A DNA stretch of 64,000 nucleotides from Dipetalonema caudispina (Eukaryota; Nematoda; Chromadorea; Rhabditida; Onchocercidae). The notes below the pieces were generated by a model that did no database searches, was not told the DNA's origin, and saw nothing but the letters and a program-made list of their open reading frames with translations. The position numbers were made by a program, and so were the translations under genes. Each line of letters starts with the position of its first letter. Position 1 is the stretch's first letter. The stretch is taken from NCBI GenBank assembly GCA_013365325.1, contig JABVXV010000020.1, positions 62,001 through 126,000 on the forward strand, in the 5' to 3' direction. Positions 50,292 through 63,600 of the stretch are shown here, piece after piece.

Positions 50292-53280
50292 ACATCATAA
50301 TTCGAATGTTGATAGATTTGTTTCTCATTGAATTCAATTTGATATTTTCAAATTATTATCATAATTTTATTAGATTTAAAAATTTTAATCTAAAATTTAC
50401 GGATTTTTCCATAATTTTTTGTGATTATCAAAAAGCATAAACCATCCTGTATGATTAAGATGATGTGATGAAGGCGAAGAGGTCAATTTGTATGCTATGC
50501 ATTGGAGAGATAATTTGTTGTATTTTATGTCTATTTGCATAGTGGTCCCCTAATTACAGTATCAACTTGCATCATTTGGCACACAACAATTCTTCTTATG
50601 TAAATTAGTTGATTTTCATATCCGTTTGTTTTTTGTCCTCTCTTTTTTTTTTGGATTGATATTGTTCAAAAACAATATCAGAGGTGCTAAAGGTCACAAG
50701 AACGGTACACTTCAAAGTAAGAGCATTTTTAATTAAGCTATCTTCCCGTTTTTCCCTAATAATAACCCTCAACACATTTTCGCGTAAATTAAATTCCAAT
50801 TTGTTCGAGTGTATATCTATCTTTTACTCATATTGCCAGTAAATTCATCAATCCACTTTGTTCTACTCTTTCCTTCCTGATCATTTTATTCCCAATTACT
50901 CTGTGTACAGTATTTTCATCATCTATAGAGAAAAATATTTTCAGCACAAAACTGTTAATTCATTTTCCTGAATTTAATTTTGCATTTCAATTGTAAGCTT
51001 CTGATGGCCTACTTCTATCATATTATTAAAGTTTCAATCATTATAATGCAATATATGGATGAGAAATAAATCACTAATTTATTTTTATTAATTATGTTAA
51101 AATGATCAAATCAAATTTTATAAGAAGAATTTCAATTAATTTATCAATTTTCTATAGTTTTTGATAAAAAAAAAAATTTGCAAGCAATGTATAATGTAAA
51201 TTTTTGTAATGAGAGCATATATCAGAAAGTATTCATTTCATATTGTTATATTGTACTTCTCTGTTCCATTAAATAATTTCCTACACTCTAAACATCCTTT
51301 TGGTGATCTTAAAACCGCAACAATTAATGCTTGTAACCGGTCCAGACAGAAACGGTTTCCAATAACGGCGCCACGCTATGCTTAAATTAACCGTTCACAC
51401 ACAGTAAATCAACCAATTAATTGTTCTATTGTTAATATAAATGTTACTACATTATTAATTGCAATGCAGAACTTTTTTTTTTTTCTTTTCACAATTTTTG
51501 ATCAGATTTTTTTTTTTTATTAAAATTTAATTCCTAATTAAAAGTATGAGTTAATTACAAAAAAGAAAAATAGCAGCAAACTTCATTAAAATTTTCGCAA
51601 TTTAACTTAGTAACTTAATTTATTAAATAAAAATTCGAAATATTCTATTAATTATTAGCAAATAATTAATACATAAATGAATATGCTTCAAATGCACAAG
51701 TCTAAAAATTCATATATTAACTTTAGTTAAAAAGCAAGATATATACTGTTGTTAATTCTTCTATTAAAATCTCTAAATTTTCAACGATTATTTGATTGAT
51801 TATTCGTCATTACATTAGCAACAAGTCATTAATTTACGTGACAATCCCTTGTCATCCATTCATGTATATAGCAATATCATTGTCATCAATTATAATTCAT
51901 AAATATGCAGAAAATTATTGGTCGCATACAATGCAATGCAAGTAAGCAAGTAAGTATATGAGTGACATCAATAAATAATTGTCAACATGGATAGCATGTG
52001 AATTGCACCATTTGTACAATAATAATCTTGCGATAAGTTTTTTTCTTTTTTATGGATAAATAAAATTTGTTAGATACTAATAGGACAATTGAAATATTAT
52101 GAATAAAATAATATTGAAATCTTTGTTAATATAAGAATTATAATTGCTATATCATGCTGATACTATCATTAGTAATAGTATCGTTGAATTATTATTGCTT
52201 TTACTGCAATAGTTTACATATTGTTTGGCGTTCATAATATTGTTCGTTTTTGATTTCATTTTAAAGTGAAATTTTTTTTTTTTTTTTGTTTTTGTTTCTA
52301 CATACTAATTACTTTTATTGCACTGATTACAATGTTTTGCTATGATTTTGTCATTTTAATGTTATCATTTAATATTTAACACATATATTTATAGCAGCTA
52401 AGACAATTTTTTCACTATATTATCAATAATAAAAGTGAAAAAGCCTAAGAAAGCATTGTATTAAGAAGTTTGCAAGTAATCCGACAAGATGGAGCCTTTA
52501 AAGCAGTAATTGCCTTTTTCCCTTCTCATCTTCTGCTCAAAATAAAGTTATTACATTTGATATAAAAGATCTTAAAAGGAGAGAAGAAAGAGTGAATGGA
52601 TAGAACTCGAGATGAGAAACTTAATTAGTTGGCCCATTAGCTGTGATGCCCAGAGCAGCTATTACTGATCTGTTGTTAGGGAACGATCCCTGTGCTATTA
52701 TCTACTCCTTGCAATATCCTTTATATCTTCAAAATTACGATACTAAAAATGAAAAGGAGAGATATCAGTGTAATGAAATCATCTATTGAAATGATGTGTT
52801 CATTTTTACTCGAAAAATTTTCTGAATCCTCGCATTAACTTAAATATTAAAAAGTTCAATGAAATGGGAGATAAGGCCAGAATTCAAAAAGTGCAAAGTT
52901 ACTTTTTCGAATTTTAAAAGCTGACAATTTTTTTTGATAAATAAAACAACAATTATAATAATCCCATTATTGGTGTCTTGAATCGAAAAGATCAAGATTA
53001 ATTCGAAGTAATTTAAATTTAATTGAAATTGAAGAAAATGCTGAACCTAAAAGAATCACAATGATTTATTTTATTTGATCGTCGAATGATTGTGATTCAT
53101 GCATAGATACATGGAATGAATTGTATTTTATATTTCGTTGACTTTTAGTATATATGAATTGGATAAAATCATAATTAATTACATGTGCACATCCCTGTTA
53201 TCATGAGATTTAACTTTATTCTATTCAGAAATTAGCTAAGATGCCGAATCCGTAGCTTCATCAGAGCAAAATAAAGTTAC

Positions 53281-53308
53281 AGAGAGATGAAGAGAGAGAG
53301 AGAGAGAG
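53281..53308. repeat. (GA)n microsatellite
   Basis: Interrupted GA repeat 140-170 bases upstream of the BSX-like ATG, possibly in its promoter or 5' UTR. Confidence 0.9.
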
Positions 53309-53451
53309 GTAAATTATAAAACAGAAATCAACTAGCTATGAACATTTACCACCGCCCCTTTTCAGCATTAAATTTGAGATGATTACGGTAAAATGAGGTG
53401 CAACGAATGAGATGATGAGTTGAGATTACCCGCAGTATAGAAACTGCAAAT

Positions 53452-55031
53452 ATGCATATGGCAGAGCCAACGAGTGCTTCTAGTCCAAATACGGGTGCTG
53501 TTAACTATTTCTCCATTAATCATTTACTTCAACAATCACAATTTCCATCACCGGAATCTGATTCCAAGAATGATGAAGAAAATCCTGGAACATCCAGTAA
53601 ACAAATTCCTCCTCCTGAAAGAGAATTAGAAACAGTGATAGTAGCAGCTTCCAGTTCTGAGACAAGTTTAGCAACATCTGATAGTGATCGTTTACTTGCT
53701 ACCTTGCAAACTAGTGGTACTTGTGTACAACCTCATTTCTCACTATCTTTAAATCCCACTACTGCAACAATTGATTTACTAAAACAACCGGATTCATTTG
53801 TTGATCGAAAATCTGACAGTGATAGTATTGCTACATCACATTTTGACGAGAAATCAGTTCGTGAAACAACAATACCGTTATGGTTAAATTGCGCTGCTGC
53901 AACTGCTGCTGTACTTCCCTTCGAACAAAGTTTTTTAATGGCTCAAAGATCTGGTTAGTTCCATTTTTTTTAAATGAATCTTTTAGAATAGTTTGACTTT
54001 TAAATGATAACTTTAAAATTGACGAATTTACATTCTAATCTTACAGCTTGAAATTTCTAATAGCGAATGAATTCAAAGAACGAAGAGCATTTGTTTAAGA
54101 AATCATGTCACTTTGATTCCTTGTTGTTACTGCCAAATAATGAAATATGAATTAGGAATTATAGGTTGAAATTAATTGGATAGTTAAGTTGAAACTTAAT
54201 TTAAACTTGCTGTCAGAATGCTCAGAGCAGTAATCTAAATCATTCATTCAAACTCATCTTTATTAATTCTTTGATGACAGAAAAGAATTTGACCACAACA
54301 ATCGAAGAAAATTCAATGATAATAAATTTATACCAATTCTTTGTATTTTCCTAAAACAAATTTCAACTATTTTATTTTGTCGTATATTTTTATCACTATG
54401 CTTTCCCAAGTAATCTATTTTTAATTCTACATAGATTAGTTTCAAATAGATATTGCTATATCATTCATACTTGTCATCCAGTTTTCTTCAATTATTTTCT
54501 CCAAATTTTTACTTTTCCTCTTGCAACTATAAAAATAAATGTATTTCAGTTGGCAATTTTTAGCTTTCCGGAAAAATTTTTTAATACATAAATGAGTTCA
54601 TAATTTTTAGCTGCAGTATTTCCTCATTTATGGGCAGCCTCAGCTAGTTCTGATGCTTTACGATTGATATCAGCTAGTAAATCATATCGGCGTAGGAAAG
54701 CACGTACCGTATTTTCGGATCAGCAGCTACAAGGTCTCGAAAAAAGGTTTGAAACACAACGATACCTATCAACACCAGAACGTATCGAACTTGCTACTGT
54801 TTTAAATTTGAGTGAAACACAGGTACGATTTCAGAAATACTAAAGAAAACAAAAATTCAACTGAATTTAACAATAATTATAACTAACCAAAGATTGTTTA
54901 TACAGGTGAAGACATGGTTTCAAAATCGGCGTATGAAACATAAAAAGATCGTCCGAAAACAAGGTGACAGTTGCATTAACAATGGTGACAATACCACGAA
55001 GACGGATAATATAGATTCAAATGAAGGATAA
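53452..55031 (+). CDS. BSX/Bsh-class homeobox transcription factor
   Basis: Brain-specific homeobox proteins are nuclear DNA-binding regulators of neuronal identity. Three exons (53452-53953, 54611-54822, 54906-55031) join in phase to 279 residues. The homeodomain is residues 195-254: it contains RRKARTVFSD, GLEKRFETQRYLSTPERIEL and VKTWFQNRRMKHKK, which is almost identical to vertebrate BSX. Position 50 is Gln and position 51 Asn; W48 is residue 242. The intron between homeodomain positions 44 and 45 is a site used by many homeobox genes. Near the N-terminus FSINHLL (residues 20-26) fits the eh1 motif that recruits Groucho/TLE co-repressors. The rest of the N-terminal half is Ser/Thr-rich and disordered. 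A second ATG lies two codons downstream of the first. Confidence 0.92.
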
Positions 55032-55139
55032 TTTCAATTATTTAAGTTAACAAAAAATTTTGAAATTTGAAGCAATCTTTGTAGCAATTAAACCTTTAGA
55101 AATTAGACAAAATTCCATATTATTGTAGTTCTTCGTTTA

Positions 55140-55143
<4 letters not shown>

Positions 55144-55170
<27 letters not shown>
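55144..55170. repeat. Poly(A) tract in the BSX-like 3' UTR
   Basis: About 27 consecutive A residues, some 110 bases after the stop codon. It is genomic, so it may reflect an old insertion or slippage; its length is uncertain. Confidence 0.8.
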
Positions 55171-55529
55171 GATGAATATTCAAGTTTGAAACTTAAAACA
55201 TATTCAAAAGTGTATAGTGTAGATTTTTTTTTTCTTTAAGTTTTGTTCATGCAAAATATGTAAATGTTTTAGAATTTAATGATATATAATGTAATGTAAC
55301 TATCATGTTTCAATCATAGAAATGTTTGAAATTACAAATAATTTGAAAATCTTTTCTCATTATAAAATTTGCACAGATGAATGATATTTGCAACAATTGT
55401 CTTTGTAATTTTTTCTGTATGTATCATTTAGAACAATTAATTTAATGGAATCAACATATAGTGATAAGAAGATTTATCATATTGTTATTTAGTGATGATA
55501 TAAACTTTTACGGCAAGTATTGTAAAATT

Positions 55530-55535
55530 AATAAA
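55530..55535 (+). terminator. Candidate poly(A) signal of the BSX-like gene
   Basis: AATAAA, with a second AATAAA directly after it, about 500 bases past the stop codon. Confidence 0.4.
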
Positions 55536-58126
55536 GAATAAAACATTAACTTATTCAAAACGCAGAACAGAATGATTTCGAGATGTGAAATGTGAGATAT
55601 TTTCGAGAATTAAGCATGCAATAAAATTTGTAAGAAGCGAAAAAATAAAATCGACGTTTCACTTTTTTTTTTTCGCTGTTCTATTATTAAAAATTTCCTA
55701 ACCACACTGATCACTGATCGGAAGGATATTTCAATTTTTAGTAGTAATGAAGATTTTGTGAAAGTTTTGAATTTGAATAAATTTTTAACAATTAATTCAA
55801 CTGTACGATTCATATCTTACAACAATATTAAGTAATGGAATTTTTGGACTGATGAAGAATACTTTCGCAGGTAACAATTTTTAGGTTTCTTGATATTTTC
55901 AAAATTAGCATAATAAAGCCATAAAAAAGCAACTCGATTCTTTTATAATAGGAAGAGTTACTGTGATTAGGTAATCCATTTTTCTAATTAATTTAAGATT
56001 CAAAAAGCATAACCTTCATATAACAAAGAATTTCTTTGATTTTACCCGCTTTTTGATCTAGAAGATGGTTATTAAAAGTCAAAAATTTTAAATTGCTTAT
56101 ATTGAGATCAAATAAATAATATAGTTTGTTTCCCACCAAATAATCCATCTTTCAGAATTTTTCCTCGAATAGAACCAGAAGTTATTCTAAATCCGCTTGT
56201 GAAATAACTCAGATTTAGTCTATTTGTGACAAAAATTTGCCATTATAACAATTTCTTCCTCCTGATTGGATTAATGAATTTCTCTGGTTAATGCTGCAAC
56301 TAACTCACTTATTTAGTGATATTGCGTAATAGAAATAGCAGTAACAATCTGCATGGCAAGACGGAATGTTGCAGATTGAAGGAAAGCATAGGGAGAGAGC
56401 TTTATTATACGATATTCTGTTCCAAAATTGTCTAATTAATTGGACACCAATCAAAGCTTATTAATGCTAATCGCACAAACATATGAAATTGAATGACCCA
56501 AAACCAACCTATCCTGTTTTGTTGGTCATTTATTTTCTTTTGTAGCAAGACTAAATTTCAATTTTACTAAATAAGAAATGAGTCAGGGATTTTCTAACAA
56601 ATGAAAAATTATAAAAATATCGTGACACGACTAACTGACCTATAATTTAGTTACAGAAAGGATTAATTTATGAAATAATACTGCAATGTGATTGTCTTCA
56701 ACTTGAAGCCGCTTCTTTTTTCCTTTTGAGGAAGCGTTTTCATTATTTTTGTAGCAGAAATTTCATTGATGCAAAGATTAGATAATTTTAAATATGCATT
56801 AACATATTTTTATTGAGAACTATTTACAGTCTTACACGTGCTAAGCTACTCCTTGTAATGTAAAAGGCTGTTAAGAATTGGGACCGCAATACATACTTGC
56901 GGAATATAGTTAGCAATAAGTTATTTAACATAAAACATATTTAGTATGGTAAACTTCAGGCAAACAAGCAACTCAATTTACAACAATACAGAAAAAAGAA
57001 GAATCCTTAAGTGAAAATTTTAAAATTGATTTCAAGAATTTATTTACAAAGAAAGAAATAGTGGTGATGAAGAATAATTACAGAAAGAGAATAGGGAAAC
57101 ATCGCAGAGAGAAAACAGATTAATGAAATTACGTTGTGATGATACAGTTGACTTAACAGTGCAGAGTTTTCAAAAAAAAAAAAAATATCAGGAAAAGATC
57201 ACTACAACAGGATTCTAAAGACTAACAGACTGAAGCTCAAAGCTTGAATTTGAAATTTTGAATTCCTGAGATTTATTGATAACCTTAGCTAAAAAATAAT
57301 TAAATCTATCAGTACAGAAAGAAAAACTCCACAAACAAATACATGAAATTTCTCAAAACAGATAAGAAAAAATATCCTGTCTGAAAAAAAACTAATGGTT
57401 TTAATTTATTCGCTCATTTAAAATGGTTTCACGAAGACTTTCAAAATATGTCAGAAATCTTTAACAGAAGAAATTTGCACTTTTTGTAAATTCAACACAG
57501 ATCAGAAACACGTGTACTGTAACGCATAAATGTAATATTTTTTTCCTGAAAATCAAAGAAAAAACAGTGCATGGAAAAAATATAAAATTAACTTTGTAGT
57601 TCCTTTTAGGATAAGAATGAAACGTCCTCTATTCATTATATGTTGCAATATTTTGAAAAACTGAATCAGAAGTCCCTGTGTGTGCGATAAATGTTCGAAA
57701 ACGCATCTAAATCACCTGAAAATGAAACGATCAATAACTTTATTTCCAAAAATTAAGGGAATTTTTTTGTAGCATTACCAACTCCAACATTTTAAAAGGG
57801 AGATGGTGAAGATTCTCTGCTCCACTTTTCTCAAAAAATCTTTTGAATGACCAACACATAAAACAGCACTGAAATGCGAAATTACAGGAAAATGCATTAT
57901 ATGGAGATGGAATCGATGTCAGATTCCAGAATTTAACCAAGAAATTGAAAAACACAAAATCGAGAGACTAAAAGAACTGCAAAAAACAAAACGGCTTTTT
58001 TTCTTCCTTCTCTTCACTTTTGATTCACCAGAAATATGCCCATGGCGAATTTTTTTTCAACAGCCAATTTTTGGATGATGGCAACATTCAGTAAACGAAG
58101 TTCAAAGAATAAACAACTATACTTAC
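55536..58126. other. Region between the convergent BSX and Tudor genes
   Basis: No conserved exon is clear. The 3' end of the minus-strand Tudor gene should lie near 57.8-58.1 kb. One phase-compatible terminal exon at 57831-57868 would add 12 residues and a stop, but it is weak. Confidence 0.45.
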
Positions 58127-60625
58127 CGTCCGCTTCGCTCTCCGTAACTTCATGTTCTTTAAAGAGATCAACATTACTAAAAAAATCTTCACAGGAGACA
58201 TTAATGCTACCATCCCATTGATTGCCATCCCTCTGCAAACATCATATTTCTAACACAATCGCAAACTTCTATCTCCACACAAATGATTACCTCTGCAAAG
58301 CTCAACGACTACCAAACTAATTTGTAATAAAATGCAGCAGTATGAAACAGTTTGAAATGACCAATAGTTCGTTACCAGTATACTACCAATGTTTTAGATA
58401 CTTGCTCTTATAATTTCAATAAAAGACTTTATATACCCTCTAAATTCATCTATAGAAATATAATGTTGCATCAATATTTTCTTGCTCAAAAATGACCTAA
58501 AAATTTCACCTAATCGTTCGATCTCATACGAAATGATTCATTACTTCTACCCATATTAATGACAAATCCTGAATTTACTTTTAAATATTGAAAAAAGAAA
58601 CCGATGAATTATTTTTATCGACTGATGCCAATTTACCAGCCGGCGGCAGTTCATCAGCTGCGAATACTTCAGCGCTATTATCCAGCAAATTTACCAAAGA
58701 TGTACCATCAGTGAATGTCATGTTGCTAACAGAGTAAAGGTGATTCTAAAAGATAAGATATTATTCCAACGGGTGTTCTGCTACGTCTAAAGTGATGATG
58801 GTTTTAATTCGCCAGAAGTGTAATAACCGAAAAAAAAGAAAACATAAATATAATAATTCACAAAATCAATTATATTCAATTATAGATTTGTGTAAAGGAA
58901 GATTTACGGGAATTTAAAAGGATATATGCTTATCATGTAATATCTTACCTTCTTTCTGTCCATAATGCATACATTGAGGTGCACATTCTTTTTTCCGGAA
59001 CAAAGATTTCTCAACAATTCTTCATGCTTAGTTGATAACTTTTTGTCCCTTAAAACGAAACCAACAGCAAGTGCAGGACATGTGCGCAAGAAAAATGCGG
59101 CATGTGGATCTAAAACCACGTAAAATAATTTGTAGTACCTTATAAAATAGATTTCTGGTAAACGATATTTCACGTCTTTTTCGATTAAATGTTTTTTCAT
59201 TATACTATATAAAGTATTGCATTATACAATAGAATAAAAAGGTATTTAATTTAAAAGGATTGGGATGAGTGAACTTGCAATTCGAGAAAAGTAACCTTTT
59301 AATGCAGAGAAACTTATCATGGCGGACATTCCAGAATTTCTGCCAAATCCGATAGTTTTCCCTTCATCGATAAGGAAATAACTTTCCTGAAATTGCAAAA
59401 GCAGTGCATTATTACTATATTTTGGTGAAAACACGAACATGAACACAGTTTCAAAAAAATCTTAAATATCTTTTCCCCTAAATTTTCAGATATTCAAACG
59501 TGTTGTAGAGTTCTGATGATATTGCATTCGTAAGACTTTCAATAAAGGGGTAAAAACATATTACAAAAAGATGTATGAAAGAGGTTAGTGTATGATAGAT
59601 GTAATACAGGTAGCCTTCACATTAAAACTATTCCTTGGATTAAAAAAAATGTATATTGTACACAACAGATATTTAACAAAGAAATAGAAATTGTATAAAT
59701 TGCTTTCCTGGAAACAAGGACTGACAACAGTTCCAACTAAATAATTAATAGTTAAGCATACTTTTGCTTCTCCTAGCTCCGACCTTTCGTCATGCAGTTT
59801 AATAACACGGCGATATCTGTTTTTGTATAGAATAATACCCTTTGTATCTTTCGTAGATGTCTTCATGTCATAGATCAACACCTTAAAATAAAGCGAGAAA
59901 GCTAGGAAATTATTGACTAGGATATAAACAAATATCAGTGATGGATAAAATGAGAAAGAAAGAGTTTGTTAAAGAAAGTAATTAGGTAAAAAGCAATGTT
60001 TATTTACAACATTTTACCATGTCATAAAACTTATCTGGTGGCAAACCTGAATAGTTAATTTTATAGAACAAACGCACCCCCTGCTCAATGTCTACGTACC
60101 TCCGTCAAAGAAAATTTTCAACGCCCTGGGATTTGAATTGTTTGCACTGAAAAGTAAAATGAACCAACTATATCAACAACACATTACATTTCTCGAATGA
60201 TAAACAAATATTCTATAAAAACAAAATAAAACAAGAAGACATAAGCACCTTTTCCAAATAATTTCGGCAGTCCTTAAGCCAAACTTCAAAAGTACTCGGG
60301 ATTCCATATATAATACCGTCTTCAATGTTAAGGTATTGCATCCCAAGATTTTCCACTGGCGATAAATCTATCGCTGATGAGTAATAATTACAGTGACTGT
60401 AGACAGCCAAACCACTCAATACCAAAGTTGTAGCCAAATCATTATACAGCAATGTTTCGTCAACAACCTAAAACATAATTTTCGTATCATCAAAATACAA
60501 CAGATAAGCAGGATGAGTCTTATGCATCATACACAAGTTTCTTATTTTTATGATAGTCTCTTTATTAAGAACGGATCTCCAATATCATAAACCACAAGTT
60601 AGTGAAACATGAAGACCATATGAGG

Positions 60626-60659
<34 letters not shown>

Positions 60660-63600
60660 AACAATGTTATTACTGGTAGCTATCAACAAACCTGAGTGAA
60701 AAAGGTTACAAAATTTATAACATTTCGAGATTCCATAAAAACCTTAAATGTGAGTGATCAAAATATAAAGAAGTGATGGATCAAAATTAAACATTACTCG
60801 AATCGGATGAACACCATCTGAATCAGGTGGACCAATAAATGCCCTGAATTCCTTATTCAATGGAACAACATTGTTGATTAGTTTGAGCGCTTTACGAGAC
60901 CACATACCTGTTTGTATATCCAAACCTCTGCCAGCAGGACGTATTTCTTCCAGTTGACATTTGATTCCGAATACCGGAGTTTCGAAGACTATCTGAATAT
61001 TACATGTAATTTCTGAAGAAATCTAACGCTTAATATGTTTTATGAAACTAAAACCAGTATCGATTAAATAAAATCAAACTTGAAGGATCAAAAATCTCTT
61101 AAAGAAATACGGAATACTCCCAAATATAGAAAAAGAAGATGGTTGCCATAAGTGGTATAAAAGATGCAAACCGATCAAATTCAACGAGTCTGAGGCAAAA
61201 CAACAAATATGAACTAAAAACAAATTAACCATGTAATATGCATGGAATTTACAAACGGTTACATCTCTTATTAAATATATGAAACACAAACAAACAATCT
61301 CTAACCTCTTCTTGATTATCTACAGCATAGAGAGAATCTCCACTTAATTCCTGCTCTTCACCATAATCAACATAACTTATGACGAAAGATTCCTCTCCAT
61401 CAGCCATATCAACTATTTCACATCGAAACAGCTGACCTTCACACTCGACAATGCAAATGTCACCAATTCCCGGATTGCGCAGAACATGTTCGTTAGGTTT
61501 TAGATGCTTTTGAAACTGTGAAATAGAATGACTTAAAATCAATGACAAAAAAAAAAAAAAAAAAAAAATTGAGGAAAGAACAAACATTCGAATAATTTCA
61601 GCGAATTGCGCTAAATATCAAAGATGAGCCGAAAAAGGTTATCTAAACACCTAAAACATGAATCAGAGCAATCGCATCTTAGTGAATCGAAGGCTGAGCA
61701 CTCAAGCTAGTTCATGATACTACCATCTTCATAAACTTGGCGCTCTAATCATTAAGTAAAGACTATTTTTTCCAGAAATATATATCATAGGATATATTTT
61801 TTATATCATTGTTCTAAAAATTGATAAAATAACAAACCTCAATCAAATCATTTCGTTTATTTCCAATTTGTACAGTGAAAGTCCTGTGTACATCATCCTC
61901 ATCATCAGTACGTTGAACAAGCTGTTCTTCATTTATTGACTCAAAATTATATGGTGGTGCCTTCCAAGTCCAACGACGTTGTGCAAAATTACTAAAATCT
62001 CTGAGTAATCATAAATATAAGTGAAGAAAACAAGCTGCTGATCAAGAGAACTTTCTATTTCCTCAAAAGGGAAAATCCACCATGCTTTCAAACTAATTAA
62101 TAATGTTTAAAAATGAAACAAAGCAATTAAAACATTTGATTGAAAATCAATGATTACTTACAGTTCACACAATTTATCGAAAAGGCTCTCTCCTCCTGGT
62201 AAAAGAATTTCAACTTCAAGAACGTATCTGCGTGACACTCGAAGTACATATACATCAAAGATCTGAATGGTCATAAGCTTTCCGGTAAAATATGACTTTG
62301 CCATACTAGAATATCTCTGCAATATGAAGGAATATAAATAATCTTGTTTCTCAACTAATAATTTGTGGAAGAGCTTTAACTGTTAAAAAAATTTGAATTA
62401 TAAATGACAAATAATATAGAGCAGTCTAAAAAATAATGAAGTGATCTAAGTGATAATATCAAAGTGCAAATAAAGAATTTATATTGCATACGTTATTATT
62501 AAATGGCTTTGGGGCGGAATATGAAAGTCGGCATGCAAATGTCGTTTTTAATCGGTTTCTCAATTCCTCATTCACTTGTTCGTCACCATAAAAAAATATA
62601 GGATGCGATCCCACTGTATTGCCGACCTGTACAAATTCCCCATCACCTCTAAAATTCCCGATTGTGCTACTTTTCAAAAGTAACTTGAGACAGGCCTTGT
62701 CACAAACATTGTCACTTTCCGATACTTGAACAGAAAATGAAAAAATTGATAAAAAAAAATCTTGTGAATCGGTTATATAAAAAAAAAGAAAAAAACGTGG
62801 CTGATGATAAAAAGAATTAGAACAAAATGAAAGATAAGGTGCTGATTGAAACAATAAAAACAAAAATATATTTTACGGCTCAATGGCGTGCATTAGGTGC
62901 ATTAAACTTTAAAAAAAGATGTTTTATTGGCTTTAACCAAAAGTTTTACTTGATATCATGTTGGACATCAGGTACCACCAGCAGCTTATGCCAAATATTA
63001 TTGTATTTCCCAAACACAGATGTAGAATAGATTCGTAAATCTTCGAAAGCTGGACCATCCAAAAAGTGCAAATAAAATAAACCCGGCCCGGAACTCTATA
63101 AATCAAACATATGAAATCAACAGAATTGCCAGAACCACGTAGTCTTTCAAAATATCACTTCAATTGATGACAGCACTGCAGATTAGCTTATCGGAAAGAA
63201 ATCATAATGTCAACTAAGACAAAAAAGATCATTTCATTACTGTTATAATTTCAAAACAATTTTGAAAATTAATACTGTTGAGACAACCTTAGTCGGAACA
63301 AGTACCGCTCGCCAATAACTTCCAACTGAAACCAGCGGTTTTTCAGAGAACTCGTCATTCTCCTCTTCATCTTTCTTAAAAAAAAAATTCATTAACAACA
63401 TGATAAACATATAATTATAATGCGATTTGCAACATTTTTTGATTTAAAATGGGTCTTCAATCATTTCAGTGAAAAGTCGAACCGTAACTCTGGTTGATTA
63501 AAAGTGTCCAGACGAAGAAAAAGCGAAATTAAATTTTTTGGACATCATTAGTTCTACAATATAATATTATAAGCTGACTGAAGGTCGTACAGCAAAACTA

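Larger units (their letters stand above)
49116..53451. other. 4.3-kb non-coding region upstream of the BSX gene
   Basis: No supportable exon on either strand. Contains the WDR83 3' end, a 14-bp palindrome holding an E-box (50278-50291), two copies of CACGTAAGTGAAAGA near 50.08 and 50.12 kb, and a GA repeat near 53.29 kb. Developmental regulators often have large regulatory flanks, so enhancers here are plausible but unproven. Confidence 0.5.

Noticed and set aside
57740..57955. 71-codon minus-strand frame near the Tudor gene end
   Set aside because: It is not in phase with the preceding Tudor exon and shows no domain; the phase-compatible reading gives only a short tail.
58014..58238. Read-through of the Tudor exon at 58127-58232 into its 3' intron
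   Set aside because: A consensus gtaagt donor follows position 58127, so the extra codons are probably intronic.
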